A stretch of DNA of 64,000 nt, taken from contig CANGNF010000002.1 in assembly GCA_947455205.1 (NCBI GenBank), positions 1 through 64,000 on the forward strand. Reading direction: 5' to 3'. This document shows positions 36,275-45,385 of this stretch, piece after piece. The stretch's first letter is position 1; each line of letters opens with the position of its first letter. This stretch comes from Acetobacteraceae bacterium (GTDB taxonomy: Bacteria > Pseudomonadota > Alphaproteobacteria > Acetobacterales > Acetobacteraceae). The notes beneath the pieces are model-generated. The model worked only from the letters and a program-made list of their open reading frames with translations. It was not told the DNA's origin and searched no databases. The position numbers were made by a program, and so were the translations under genes.

Positions 36275-37111
36275 ATGACCGCACAGGTCGCGATTGTTAC
36301 CGGCGGCCTGCGCGGCCTTGGCAAGGCCATGGCGCTGGGGCTGCTGCGCACCGGCCGCAAGGTTGTGGCGGTGGGGCACATCGCCGAGGACATCCCCGAG
36401 GTGATGCAGGAGGCCGGCGATCTCTCCGGCAACCTGCATTGCCTGGCGCTGGACCTGCGCAAGCCCGCCGCCTGCGACCAGCTGGTGGCGGAGACGCAGG
36501 CGAAGTTCGGGGGCCTGGACATCCTGGTGAACAATGCCGGGCTGACCTTCACCTATACCGACCCGGACCGCTTCACCAACGGGCCGAAGAAGTTCTACGA
36601 GCTGACCGACGAGATCATCCAGAACACCATGGACACCAACTACATGGTGGCGGACCAGCTCGGGCGGCGGGTGGCGCCGATCATGCTGAGGCGCGGCTGG
36701 GGGCGGATCATCAACGTCACCACCAAGCTGAGCACGATGAACATGCTGGGCGCGATTCCGTATGGGTCGTCCAAGGCGGCGCTGGAGATGGCGACCGAGG
36801 TCTGGGCCAAGGAGCTGGCGGGCACGGGCGTGACGGTGAACATCGTCAACCCCGGCGCCGGCGCCAATACGCCGGGCATGGCGCAGACCATGCGCGACTG
36901 GTCCGCCCGCGGTGAGAAGCCGAAGCTGGTGGAGCCGGACGACATGGTGGCGCCGCTGCTGTTCGTCGTCTCCGCCGAAGCCGACAAGGTCAACGGCTAT
37001 CGCTTCGACGCCAATACCTGGGTCGCCGACATCCCGCCCGCCGCCAGCGCGTTGCGCACCGGCCGCAAGGCGGGGTTCGAGCTCTATCCGATCAGCGACT
37101 GCTTCGCCTGA
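36275..37111 (+). CDS. Short-chain dehydrogenase/reductase
   Basis: 278 aa with the classical SDR layout: cofactor loop VTGGLRGLGKAM at residues 8-19, NNAG, and catalytic PYGSSK (Tyr-x-x-x-Lys) preceded by INVTTKLSTM, where the usual catalytic Ser would be Ser/Thr. It oxidises or reduces an alcohol/ketone with NAD(P). It sits 12 bp after the binding-protein gene, and its stop shares one base with the start of the VOC gene (TGATG). Substrate unknown. Confidence 0.92.
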   Translation: MTAQVAIVTGGLRGLGKAMALGLLRTGRKVVAVGHIAEDIPEVMQEAGDLSGNLHCLALDLRKPAACDQLVAETQAKFGGLDILVNNAGLTFTYTDPDRFTNGPKKFYELTDEIIQNTMDTNYMVADQLGRRVAPIMLRRGWGRIINVTTKLSTMNMLGAIPYGSSKAALEMATEVWAKELAGTGVTVNIVNPGAGANTPGMAQTMRDWSARGEKPKLVEPDDMVAPLLFVVSAEADKVNGYRFDANTWVADIPPAASALRTGRKAGFELYPISDCFA

Positions 37112-37575
37112 TGCCGGCGCACCACTTCCAGCATGTGCTGATCCAGACCGCCGATATCGACGGCACGGTGGCTTGGTGGGAGCAGGTGATGGGCATGGAG
37201 CAGGGGCCGCACCCCGACTTCGGCTTTCCGGTGGTGTGGATGTACCTGGAAGGGCGGGATGTGCTGCACATCACCGCCGGCGGGGCGCAGGTTTCCGCCA
37301 ACCGCGAAGCCTATCTGAAGCCGGAAAGCCGCGCGGTGCATGGCACCGGCGTGCTGGACCACGTGGCCTGGCACGCGACCGACCTGCCGGGCATGCTGGC
37401 GCGGCTGCGGGCGCACGGCGTCGCCTTCACCGCGCGGCAGACCAGCGATGGCGGGCTGTTCCAGGTCTTCATGCTGGACCCCAATGGCGTGCGGGTGGAA
37501 CTGAACTTCCCCGGCGAGGAAGCGACGCGGCATGGCATCAAGCCCGACCTGCGCGCCAGCGACCTGCCACGCTAG
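37111..37575 (+). CDS. VOC-family (glyoxalase/dioxygenase superfamily) protein
   Basis: 154 aa with two beta-alpha-beta-beta-beta units: HHFQHVLIQTADIDGTVAWW opens the first (His near residue 4), VLDHVAWHATDLPGMLARLR the second, and DPNGVRVELNF gives the C-terminal Glu metal ligand. It may be an epimerase, lyase or extradiol-type dioxygenase. It is translationally coupled to the SDR and lies in the transporter operon. Confidence 0.9.
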   Translation: MPAHHFQHVLIQTADIDGTVAWWEQVMGMEQGPHPDFGFPVVWMYLEGRDVLHITAGGAQVSANREAYLKPESRAVHGTGVLDHVAWHATDLPGMLARLRAHGVAFTARQTSDGGLFQVFMLDPNGVRVELNFPGEEATRHGIKPDLRASDLPR

Positions 37576-37685
37576 ATGACCGCAATTGCCGGGCGGGCGC
37601 CGCCGCGCCCCCGGCCTGACCGACACGGGTTGCGGGCGCCACGTGACGCTCGGGCCCTTCTGCCTATCTGATGAAGGAGAGACCG

Positions 37686-38471
37686 ATGGACTGGAACCCG
37701 AAGCCGCTGAACCCGGCCGATGTCACCGTGCAGCGCCGCGGCAAGGGGGCGCCGCTGGTGCTGATCCATTGCCTGGGGATGGACTGGCACTTCTGGGACG
37801 TGCTGGAGCCGCTGACCGACAGCTATGAACTGATCACCTACAGCCTGCCCGGCCACCACGACACCAGGCTGCCCGCCGGCCAGTACGGCGCCGAGGAGCT
37901 GACCGTGCAGCTGAAGGCGCTGCTGGACCGGGAAGGGATCAGCAAGGCGAGCTTCGCCGGCATCTCCATGGGCGGGTCCATGGTGCAGCACTTCGCCGGC
38001 ACGCATCCGGAAATGGTGGACAAGGCGCTGCTGTGCGACTGCACCCCGCGCTACAACGACGAGAGCCGCGCCAACTGGCCGGTGCGCGCCGCCGCCGCCC
38101 GCGCCAATGGCGTGGCCAGCCTGATCCCGACGCTGGAGAAGGTGTTCTTCACCCCGGCCTCCCTGGCCGAGAACGGGCCGAATGTGCGCTACGTGAAGGA
38201 AACCTGGGCGGCCTGTTCCGCCGAGGGCTATGCGCTGGCCTGCGAGATGCTGGGCATGGTGGATGCGCGCGAGCAGGCCAAGAAGATGACCATGCCGACG
38301 CTGGTGGTGCTGGGCAGCAACGAGGGCCAGCCCTTCAAGGACGCCGCGGTGTGGATGGCCGACAACATCCCGGGCTGCAAGGGCACCGTGGTGGTGCCGG
38401 AAGCCGGCCATGCCAGCGTGCGGGAACGCCCGGAATTCGCGATCAAGACCTTCCGCGAGTTCCTCGGCTGA
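37686..38471 (+). CDS. Alpha/beta hydrolase (3-oxoadipate enol-lactonase-like)
   Basis: 261 aa from ATG 37686, eight bases after AGGAGA; an upstream ATG at 37671 overlaps that Shine-Dalgarno. Alpha/beta hydrolase fold: oxyanion region LVLIHCLGMDWHFWD, nucleophile elbow GISMGGSM with Ser, late Asp/His in AREQAKKMTMPTLVVLGSNEG and EAGHASVRERPEF. It resembles PcaD-type hydrolases. It probably ends the liv-SDR-VOC transcript after a 110-bp gap. The reaction is not certain. Confidence 0.88.
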   Translation: MDWNPKPLNPADVTVQRRGKGAPLVLIHCLGMDWHFWDVLEPLTDSYELITYSLPGHHDTRLPAGQYGAEELTVQLKALLDREGISKASFAGISMGGSMVQHFAGTHPEMVDKALLCDCTPRYNDESRANWPVRAAAARANGVASLIPTLEKVFFTPASLAENGPNVRYVKETWAACSAEGYALACEMLGMVDAREQAKKMTMPTLVVLGSNEGQPFKDAAVWMADNIPGCKGTVVVPEAGHASVRERPEFAIKTFREFLG

Positions 38472-38561
38472 GACCTCGATGGCCGGATCAAGTCCGGCCA
38501 TGACGACGGCAGCGGTCTCCGGCAGAATGGGTGCGACCCCATTCCGCCGGAGCCACCGCGC

Positions 38562-39878
38562 ATGACCCATTTCGGCCGCCAGGCCCCTGTTGCCGGCGTT
38601 GAGGCCGCGCAGATCGCCAGCGCCAAGCAGGTGCTGCCCGGCGGGGCGCTGGGCGGCAATGCGCTGCCGGAGAGTGCCCGCCTGGTCATCAGCCACGGCG
38701 CCGGCGGGCGGTTCTGGGATACCTCGGGCAACTGCTACATCGACTACGCGCTGGGCAGCGGGGCGATGCTGCTGGGCCATGCCCACCCGGCGATCCACCA
38801 GGCGGTGGCGGCGCAGGCGCTGCGCGGGGTGCATTTCTTCAATTACCTGAACGAGACGGCGCTGCAGCTGTGCGAGCGTCTGCAGCGGATCATCCCCTGC
38901 GCCGAGCGCATCCGCCTGACCACCACGGGCAGCGAGACCACCTTCCACGCCATCCGCTTGGCGCGCGCCTTCACCGGCAAGCCGAAGCTGCTGAAGTTCG
39001 AGGGCGGCTACCACGGCACGCATGACTACGCGCAGCTGGCCACCGCGCCGAAGCAGGTTGGCAATGACTACGCGCCGATCCCCGACACCGCCGGCATTCC
39101 CGACGTGGTGGCGGAGCTGATGCTGGTGGCGCCGTACAATGACCTGGACGCCGCGCGCCGCATCATCATGGCGCATAAGCATGAGCTGGCGGCGGTGATC
39201 GTGGAGCCGATCCAGCGCATCATCTCGCCGCAGCCGGGCTTCCTGGAAGGGCTGCGCGAGATCACGCGGGAAGCCGGCGTGGTGCTGATCTTCGACGAGG
39301 TCGTCACCGGCTTCCGCCACGGTCTCTCGGGCATGCAGGGGCGCACGGGGGTGACGCCGGACCTCGGCTGCTTCGCCAAGGTCATCGGCGGTGGGCTGCC
39401 GCTGGCCTTCGTGGCCGGGCGCGCCGACATCATGGACCAGGCCGACCCGGGGCAGAAGGGCACGGCGGGCTACGTGTACCAGAACGGCACCCTGCAGGGC
39501 TTTCCGCTGGGCTGCGCCGCGGCGCTGGCCACGCTGGACGTGCTGGAGGCGCCCGGCTTCTACGAGACGCTGGAAGCCCGCGCCGAGACGCTGAAGCGGG
39601 ACATGCAGGCGATGCTGGACCGCCACAACATGGGCACGCTGGTGATCGGGCAGGGCGCCATGTGGAACTTCCACTGCGCCGAGCGCGCCCCGCGCAACTA
39701 CCGCGACATCCTGGCCAGCGACACGGGCAAGCAGGGCGCCATCGACCGCGGGCTGCTGGCGGAGGGGATCTTCCTCATCCCCGGCACTCGGCGCTTCGTG
39801 TGCAGCGAACACACCGACGAGGACTTTGCTGCCACCGTGGCGGCGCTGGACCGGGTCTGCGCGACGCTCAGCGCCTGA
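38562..39878 (+). CDS. Class III aminotransferase, glutamate-1-semialdehyde aminomutase-like
   Basis: 438 aa. PLP fold type I: ASAKQVLPGGALGGNA, DYALGSGAMLLGHAHPAI, the phosphate-binding TTTGSETTFHAIRLARAFTG, ILIFDEV-type motif VVLIFDEVVTGFR, and PLP lysine in LGCFAKVIGGGLPLAF. It resembles HemL and related transaminases, but lies in a catabolic setting and retains a long C-terminus, so it is more likely an amino-acid or amine transaminase than the haem enzyme. It is 90 bp past the hydrolase. Confidence 0.9.
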   Translation: MTHFGRQAPVAGVEAAQIASAKQVLPGGALGGNALPESARLVISHGAGGRFWDTSGNCYIDYALGSGAMLLGHAHPAIHQAVAAQALRGVHFFNYLNETALQLCERLQRIIPCAERIRLTTTGSETTFHAIRLARAFTGKPKLLKFEGGYHGTHDYAQLATAPKQVGNDYAPIPDTAGIPDVVAELMLVAPYNDLDAARRIIMAHKHELAAVIVEPIQRIISPQPGFLEGLREITREAGVVLIFDEVVTGFRHGLSGMQGRTGVTPDLGCFAKVIGGGLPLAFVAGRADIMDQADPGQKGTAGYVYQNGTLQGFPLGCAAALATLDVLEAPGFYETLEARAETLKRDMQAMLDRHNMGTLVIGQGAMWNFHCAERAPRNYRDILASDTGKQGAIDRGLLAEGIFLIPGTRRFVCSEHTDEDFAATVAALDRVCATLSA

Positions 39879-39923
39879 CCGGCCGAGGCGCCTGCGCCGT
39901 GGGGCACGAATCAGTCGCGCAGG

Positions 39924-40436
39924 TCACCGCGTAAGCGCGGGGTCGTCGCTGCGCAGCTCGTGCCGGAAGGTGACGCGGAAGCGACGGCTGCGCCACAGCA
40001 GCGCGTAGGGGATGGCGGCGCAGGCCAGGCTGGTGGCGAGTTCGCCCAGCATGCTGCCGCCCTCGGCGCCGAAGCCCGGCGGCAGCGGGCCCCAGGCGCG
40101 CAGCAGCAGGTCGGCCGCCACGTCCAGCGCGACCGACAGCGCCGAAAGCTCCAGCCAGGCGGCCAGGAAGTTGCGCGCCAGGCGGAACCACAGCACCGCG
40201 CCGACAATCCAGATCGCGCTGCCCAGGCCCAACAGCGCCAGCACCACCAGGCCGGCGGGCAGCAGCGACGGCGGCAGCGCCGCCACCTTCATGGCGTAGA
40301 CCAGCGTGATCAGCGGCCCGCCGATGGCGAACAGCGCCGACAGCAGCGAGCCGACCCGCAGCCAGCCGCGCAGGCCGTACAGCGGATGCGCCTCCGCCAC
40401 CTGCGCCGCCACCGGCACCCATGCGTGACCCAGCAT
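39924..40436 (-). CDS. Multi-pass membrane protein, DUF2569-like
   Basis: 170 aa from ATG 40436, with GGAG eight bases before; a TTG at 40460 is a weaker choice. Four hydrophobic segments follow the opening HPLYGLRGWLRVGSLLSALF, a GWL start like that of DUF2569 proteins, and the C-terminus is basic and cytoplasmic-looking. Function unknown. It is convergent with the aminotransferase and divergent from the Bug receptor by 95 bp. Confidence 0.75.
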   Translation of the reverse strand: MLGHAWVPVAAQVAEAHPLYGLRGWLRVGSLLSALFAIGGPLITLVYAMKVAALPPSLLPAGLVVLALLGLGSAIWIVGAVLWFRLARNFLAAWLELSALSVALDVAADLLLRAWGPLPPGFGAEGGSMLGELATSLACAAIPYALLWRSRRFRVTFRHELRSDDPALTR

Positions 40437-40531
40437 CGGACGACTCCGCAACCGAACCAAACCCTACCACGGCGGGCTGGACAGCCGCAGCGCCGAAGCG
40501 GAACCTGCGGCCAAACCCCGGAGGACCCGCC

Positions 40532-41482
40532 ATGCATCGCCGCACCCTGCTCGCCGGATTGGCCGCTCTGCCGGGCGTGGCGCGCGCGCAGGAATTCCCC
40601 TCCCGGCCCATCCGCATCATCGTGCCCTTCGCGCCGGGCGGCTCGGGCGACATCACCGCGCGGCTGGTGGCGCAGCATATCGAGCGGGCGACCGGGCAGG
40701 GGGCGGTGACGGACAATCGGCCGGGCGCCAATGGCATCATCGGCACCATGGCGGTAAAGACGGCGGCGCCGGACGGCTATACCGCGCTGCTGGCCACCAC
40801 CAGCACGCACAACGCCAACCCCTTCCTGGTGAAGGATTTGCCCTACGACCCCGCGCGCGACTTCTCGGTGGTCAGCAGCTTCGGCTCCGCCGGCGGCTAC
40901 CTGCTGGTGCCCGCGAACTCCCCCTGGCAGAGCCTGCCGCAGCTGGTGGCGGCGGCGAAGGCGGCGCCGGGCCAGGTGTTCTTCGGCCATTTCAACGCCA
41001 CCAGCCTGGTGCCCGGCCTGCTGCTGAATGCCATGGCGGGCATCGAGATGCAGGCGGTGCCGTACCGCACGATCGGCGCGGCCTTCACCGACATGCTGGG
41101 CGGCCGGGTGCAGGTGATCTTCGTCGATCCCGCCGCGGCCGATGCCTTCCTGAAGGCCGGGCAGGTGCGGGCGCTGGCGCATACCCGCGCCGGGGCCTGG
41201 GCGGCGCGGCCGGGGCTGCCTTCCGTGGAAAGCTTCTACCCTGGCTTCGTGTTCTCCGGCTTCCTCGGCCTGGCGGTGCCGGCCGCCACGCCGCTTGCGG
41301 TGCAGCAGCGGCTGAACGCGCTGTGCAACGACGCGCTGATGAGCGAGCCGATGCATGGCCGGCTGCTGGAATTCGGTTTTACCCCGGCCCGCGTCACGCT
41401 GGCGGATTGCGAGACGCTGATGCGCGAGGAGCGCGACCGCTGGCGCCGGGTGACGCAGGTGGCCGGGGTGGTGCCGGAATAG
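40532..41482 (+). CDS. Tripartite tricarboxylate transporter-type substrate-binding protein (Bug/TctC family)
   Basis: 316 aa from ATG 40532 behind GGAGG. Signal peptide MHRRTLLAGLAALPGVARAQ, then the Bug signature FPSRPIRIIVPFAPGGSGDI, VVTDNRPGANG-like region and FLVKDLPYDPARDF. These periplasmic proteins capture carboxylates with two ordered waters. No tctA or tctB membrane genes occur in the window, so it is an orphan receptor. It ends 3 bp from the RTX gene, which converges on it. Confidence 0.92.
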   Translation: MHRRTLLAGLAALPGVARAQEFPSRPIRIIVPFAPGGSGDITARLVAQHIERATGQGAVTDNRPGANGIIGTMAVKTAAPDGYTALLATTSTHNANPFLVKDLPYDPARDFSVVSSFGSAGGYLLVPANSPWQSLPQLVAAAKAAPGQVFFGHFNATSLVPGLLLNAMAGIEMQAVPYRTIGAAFTDMLGGRVQVIFVDPAAADAFLKAGQVRALAHTRAGAWAARPGLPSVESFYPGFVFSGFLGLAVPAATPLAVQQRLNALCNDALMSEPMHGRLLEFGFTPARVTLADCETLMREERDRWRRVTQVAGVVPE

Positions 41483-41485
41483 CCT

Positions 41486-42268
41486 TCAGGCCAGGATCAG
41501 GTCGCTGGCCGAGAGCGCGGCGACGCCGGTGAGCTGGATGTTCAGCACGTCGCCCGGCGCCTCGCTGCGCACCAGGTGCAGCACCTGGTTGCCGGCGGTG
41601 AAGGTGACATCCTGGCCGAAGACATGATGGCCGAAGGCGGTCAGGTCGATATGGTCCTGGCCATGGGTGAAGTCCGCCACCACGTAGCCGGCGCCGGCAT
41701 CCAGGCCGAAGACGAAGCTGTCGGCGCCCGCGCCGCCGGTGAGGCGATTGGCCCCGGCGCCGCCATCCAGCAGGTCGTCGCCATTGCTGCCCACCAGCAC
41801 GTCGTTGCCGGCCTCGCCATACAGGCGGTCATTGCCGTTGCCGCCGTTCATGGCGTCGTTGCCGGCGCCGCCGTGCAGCAGGTCGTGGCCATTGCCGCCA
41901 TTCATGCGGTCAGCCTTGGCGCTGCCCAGCATCAGGTCGTCGCCGCCCAGCAGGGCGTTCATCGCCTTGGCGGTGGAGGGGCGGAAGGCATGGAGCGCGT
42001 CGAGGAAGGCGGTGGCGTCGGTATTGGCATCCACATGCAGCAGCACGGGGTTCGGCAGCCCGTAGTCCACCTGTTCCCAGAACGCGATCTTCATCGGCCC
42101 GCCGATGGCACCGGTGAGGTAGACATTGGTCAGCGTGCCGTCGCTGTTCTGCGCCATGCACAGCACGTAGCGGCCGGAGATCCGCTCCACCACGGTGGCG
42201 GAGGAATCGTAGGTCGTGCTCCAGGCGGCATAGCGCGCGTTGCCGGGCTCGAAGCTGAAGGTGGACAT
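41486..42268 (-). CDS. Small RTX (hemolysin-type calcium-binding) repeat protein
   Basis: 260 aa. Residues about 105-185 hold RTX nonapeptides (GGNGHDLLHGGAGNDAMNGG, GGAGANRLTGGAGADSFVFG). The end resembles the type I secretion C-terminus of RTX proteins (hydrophobic, IQLTGVAALSASDLILA). The N-terminal 100 residues are not recognised and contain no protease motif. It is probably secreted by a type I system and calcium-stabilised; no ABC exporter genes are nearby. It could be a surface or biofilm protein. Confidence 0.88.
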   Translation of the reverse strand: MSTFSFEPGNARYAAWSTTYDSSATVVERISGRYVLCMAQNSDGTLTNVYLTGAIGGPMKIAFWEQVDYGLPNPVLLHVDANTDATAFLDALHAFRPSTAKAMNALLGGDDLMLGSAKADRMNGGNGHDLLHGGAGNDAMNGGNGNDRLYGEAGNDVLVGSNGDDLLDGGAGANRLTGGAGADSFVFGLDAGAGYVVADFTHGQDHIDLTAFGHHVFGQDVTFTAGNQVLHLVRSEAPGDVLNIQLTGVAALSASDLILA

Positions 42269-42335
42269 GCGGCGAACTCCCGTTGTTGCGGGATGTCATA
42301 CGCCGCCAACCTGACGGCAGCCTGAACGACGGCGG

Positions 42336-43460
42336 CTAGTCGAAGCTGGGCACCCCCAGCTCCGCATTGTGCTGGCCGATGGTCGGCGCGCGGGACCGGC
42401 CGGCGGGGCGCACGCCGTCGATGCTGATGGGCAGGCCGACCAGCTTCAGGCCCAGCTCCGGCGGCTCCACGAAGATGCCCATCGCCTCGGTCTGCGGGTC
42501 GGCGGCGACGCCGCGCAGGTCGTTGATCGGCGAGCACGGGATGTCCAGCGCCTCCAGCCGGCGCACCCATTCGGCGGTGGGCTGCTGGGCCAGCACGGCG
42601 GCAATCTCGGGGATCAGGGTCGGCTTGGCCTCGTAGCGGTCGGCGTTGGTGGGGTAGTTCTTCGACCATTCGGGGTGGCCCAGCTCCTTCGCCAGCTTGG
42701 CGAAGAGGCGGTCATTGGCGGCGGCGATGACGATCTCGCCGTCCAGCGTGTCGAAGGCTTGGAAAACGACCACGCGCGGGTTGCCGGTGCGGTGGCGCTC
42801 GGCCTGCTTGCCGGTCTTGTTGAAGGTGGCGAAGTGGACGGTCAGCCAGCCCATCGCGGTCTCGAACAGGGAGGCGTCGATGGTGGCGCCCTCGCCGGTC
42901 TGCGCGCGGCGGTACAGCGCACCGAGGCAGCCCAGCGCGGCCCAGACGCCGGTGCCCAGGTCCAGCACCTGGGCGCCGAAGCGCGACGGCTTTTCGCCGG
43001 CGCCGCCATTGACGCTGAACATGCCGGAGAAGGCCTGGATGACGGGCTCGTAGCCCGGGTTCAGCTTCATCGGGCCCTTGGCGCCGAAGGCCCAGAGGTT
43101 GGCATAGACCAGGCGCGGGTAGCGGGCGCGCAGCGTGGCGGCGTCCAGGCCCATCTTGTCCATGACGCCGGGGCGCAGGTTCTGCACCAGCACATCGTAT
43201 TGGCCGATATGGTCGGCCAGCCAGGCCAGGGCCTTGGGGTTCTTCAGGTCCAGCGCGATGCTCTGCTTGCCGCGGTTCATGGTCTGGAAGGTGCAGGCGG
43301 CGCCCTCATGGAAGGGCGGGCCCCAGCCGCGGGCGTCGTCGCCTTCCGGCCGTTCCACCTTGACCACATGCGCGCCCAGCGTGCCCAGGATTTCGGCGGC
43401 GAAGGGGCCGGCCAGGTTCTGGCCGAGTTCGATGACGCGGATTCCGGCGAGGGGCAGCAT
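42336..43460 (-). CDS. Class III CoA-transferase (CaiB/BaiF family)
   Basis: 374 aa from ATG 43460, where the family opening PLAGIRVIELGQNLAGPFAA begins; the longer frame to 43544 adds unrelated residues. Also present are AHVVKVERPEGDDARGWGPP, NRGKQSIALDLKNPKAL, VLVQNLRPGVMDKMG and the GEGATIDASLFETAMGW segment. It moves CoA between a carboxylate donor and acceptor in organic-acid catabolism. It is divergent from the Bug gene at 43602. Confidence 0.93.
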   Translation of the reverse strand: MLPLAGIRVIELGQNLAGPFAAEILGTLGAHVVKVERPEGDDARGWGPPFHEGAACTFQTMNRGKQSIALDLKNPKALAWLADHIGQYDVLVQNLRPGVMDKMGLDAATLRARYPRLVYANLWAFGAKGPMKLNPGYEPVIQAFSGMFSVNGGAGEKPSRFGAQVLDLGTGVWAALGCLGALYRRAQTGEGATIDASLFETAMGWLTVHFATFNKTGKQAERHRTGNPRVVVFQAFDTLDGEIVIAAANDRLFAKLAKELGHPEWSKNYPTNADRYEAKPTLIPEIAAVLAQQPTAEWVRRLEALDIPCSPINDLRGVAADPQTEAMGIFVEPPELGLKLVGLPISIDGVRPAGRSRAPTIGQHNAELGVPSFD

Positions 43461-43601
43461 GGGGACGTTCCAGTTCGTGCGTTGCCGCAAGCTTCGCCGC
43501 CATGCGGGCTTGGTGCAAGCCGCCGCCCGGCGGGCTGGGTCCAAGCTTGTCGCCGCCCGGCGCGGTGGCTAGGCTTGGGCGGTTGAACGAAGGGACGGAA
43601 C

Positions 43602-44567
43602 GTGCGGAACGGCAGGCGCCATGTGCTGGCAGCCGCGGCGCTTTTGGCCGCGCCAAGCGTGCGCGCGCAGTCGCGCTTTCCCGACCGGCCCATCCGCATG
43701 ATCGTGCCCTATTCGGCCGGCGGCTCCACCGACGCGCAGATGCGCGCGCTGTCGGAGGCGACGGCAAAGCGCCTGGGCCAGCCGGTGGTGGTGGAGAACC
43801 GCAGCGGCGGCGGCGGCATCATGGGCGCGCAGCTGCTGGCCAGCGGCACCAGGCCGGATGGCTATACCCTGGCGCAGATGCCGGTCAGCGTGTTCCGCCA
43901 CCCCGCCATGTCGCCGCGCCCGGCCTTCGACCCGCTGGTGGACTTCACCTATGTCGCGCAGATCACCGGCTACCTGTACGGCGTGGTGGTGAAGGCGGAT
44001 GCGCCCTGGGCCAACCTGGACGCCGCGCTGGCCTTCGCCCGCGCCAACCCCGGGGGGTTCAGCTACGCCACGACAGGCGTTGGCTCCTCTATGGATATGT
44101 GCCTGCAGGACATCGCGCGGAAGGCCGGGGTGGAGTTCACCCATGTGCCGTTCCGCGGCTCGGCGGAATCGCTGCAGGCACTGCTGGGGCGGCAGATCAG
44201 CGCGGTCGCCACCTCCTCCGACTGGGCGCGGATGGTGATGGATGGCAGCGTGCGGCTGCTGTTCACCTGCGGGCGGGAACGTGCCGCGCTGTTCCCCAGC
44301 GTGCCCACCTTGCAGGAACTCGGCTACGGCATCGTCACCACATCCCCCTATGGCGTGGCCGGGCCGCGCGGCATGCCGCCAGAGGTGGTGCGTGTGCTGG
44401 AGCAGGCCTTCCGCGAGGCGCTGGCCGACCCGGACTACGTCAGGGTGATCCAGCGCCTGGGCATGCAGGACGAATATCTCGATAGTGCCGCCTATACCGC
44501 TTCCGCCCACCGCCAGGTGGCCGAGGAGCGCGAGGTGGTCCGCCGCTTCAACCTCCGCCAGGGCTAG
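43602..44567 (+). CDS. Bug/TctC-family substrate-binding protein
   Basis: 321 aa from GTG 43602. Signal peptide RRHVLAAAALLAAPSVRAQS, then FPDRPIRMIVPYSAGGSTDA, VVVENRSGGGGIMGAQLLA and PDGYTLAQMP. Second of three orphan receptors in 6 kb. It is followed after 16 bp by an enoyl-CoA hydratase and then a third receptor, so this looks like a transcript combining uptake and beta-oxidation-like steps. Confidence 0.92.
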   Translation: MRNGRRHVLAAAALLAAPSVRAQSRFPDRPIRMIVPYSAGGSTDAQMRALSEATAKRLGQPVVVENRSGGGGIMGAQLLASGTRPDGYTLAQMPVSVFRHPAMSPRPAFDPLVDFTYVAQITGYLYGVVVKADAPWANLDAALAFARANPGGFSYATTGVGSSMDMCLQDIARKAGVEFTHVPFRGSAESLQALLGRQISAVATSSDWARMVMDGSVRLLFTCGRERAALFPSVPTLQELGYGIVTTSPYGVAGPRGMPPEVVRVLEQAFREALADPDYVRVIQRLGMQDEYLDSAAYTASAHRQVAEEREVVRRFNLRQG

Positions 44568-44583
44568 GCCCGAAGGAACGCAG

Positions 44584-45384
44584 ATGACCGACATTGTGAA
44601 GTACGAGCAGGACGGCCACGTCGTCACGCTGACGCTGAACGACCCGGAGAACCGCAACCCCGTCTCCGACATGATCGACGAGCTTTGCGCCGCGATCGAG
44701 CGCATGGACCGCGACAACGATGTCCGCGTCGGCATCATCACCGGCGCCGGCCGGGCGTTCAGCTCGGGCGGCAACGTGAAGAAGATGGCGGACCGCAGCG
44801 GCGGCGGGCTGGCGCATCATTCCCCGGCGATGACGCGGGCCTATTACCGCCACGGCATCCAGCGCATCCCGATGACGATCGAGAAGGCCGAGGTGCCGTT
44901 GATCGCCGCGGTGAACGGCGCGGCGGTGGGCGCCGGCTGCGACCTGACCTGCATGTGCGACATCCGCATTGCCGGCGAGAGCGCGAAGTTCGCCGAGAGC
45001 TTCGTCAAGGTCGGCATCGTGCCCGGCGATGGCGGCGCCTTCCTGCTGCCGCGCGTGGTCGGCTTTGCCAAGGCGGCCGAGATGAGCCTGACCGGCGACA
45101 TGCTGAGCGCGCAGGAAGCGCTGGCGTGTGGCCTCGTGAGCAAGGTGGTGCCGGATGACCAGCTGATGGCGGAGGCGCGCAAGATCGCCGACAAGATCGC
45201 CGCGAACTCGCCGCATGCGGTGCGGATGACCCGCCGGCTGCTGCGTGAGTCGCAGGGGCTGGGGCTGGCGGCGATCCTGGATCTCTCGGCCGCCTACCAG
45301 GCGCTGGCGCACAGCACGGACGACCACAAGGAAGCCCTGCTGGCGCAGCGCGAGAAGCGCGCCGGCGTGTTCAAGGGCCACTGA
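44584..45384 (+). CDS. Enoyl-CoA hydratase/isomerase family protein
   Basis: 266 aa from ATG 44584 behind GAAGGAACGC. Crotonase fold: VVTLTLNDPENRNPVSDMI, oxyanion-hole stretches GAGRAFSSGGNVKKM and AAVNGAAVGAGCDLTCMCDI, and FVKVGIVPGDGGAFLLPRVVG with Glu/Gly/Asp variation at the catalytic positions (a GDGG rather than EGG arrangement). It may hydrate or isomerise an acyl-CoA. One base separates its stop region from the ATG of the next receptor gene. Confidence 0.93.
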   Translation: MTDIVKYEQDGHVVTLTLNDPENRNPVSDMIDELCAAIERMDRDNDVRVGIITGAGRAFSSGGNVKKMADRSGGGLAHHSPAMTRAYYRHGIQRIPMTIEKAEVPLIAAVNGAAVGAGCDLTCMCDIRIAGESAKFAESFVKVGIVPGDGGAFLLPRVVGFAKAAEMSLTGDMLSAQEALACGLVSKVVPDDQLMAEARKIADKIAANSPHAVRMTRRLLRESQGLGLAAILDLSAAYQALAHSTDDHKEALLAQREKRAGVFKGH

Positions 45385-45385
45385 G

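Noticed and set aside
34973..36439. A 488-codon minus-strand open frame opposite the binding protein and SDR
   Set aside because: Antisense shadow in GC-rich coding DNA with no recognisable domain and poor start context.
37572..39812. A 746-codon open frame on the minus strand opposite the hydrolase and aminotransferase genes
   Set aside because: It is the mirror of two well-supported plus-strand genes; very high GC removes stops from the antisense frame. Composition is His/Gln/Arg-rich with no domain.
38562..39878. Calling the aminotransferase hemL
   Set aside because: It shares the fold and PLP lysine motif but lies in a catabolic context and lacks certainty over the aminomutase residues; alphaproteobacteria also usually make aminolevulinate by HemA condensation.
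44584..45384. Naming the enoyl-CoA hydratase-family gene as a specific pathway enzyme (for example paaG or caiD)
   Set aside because: The crotonase fold is clear, but the catalytic residue pattern and the neighbours do not fix a substrate.
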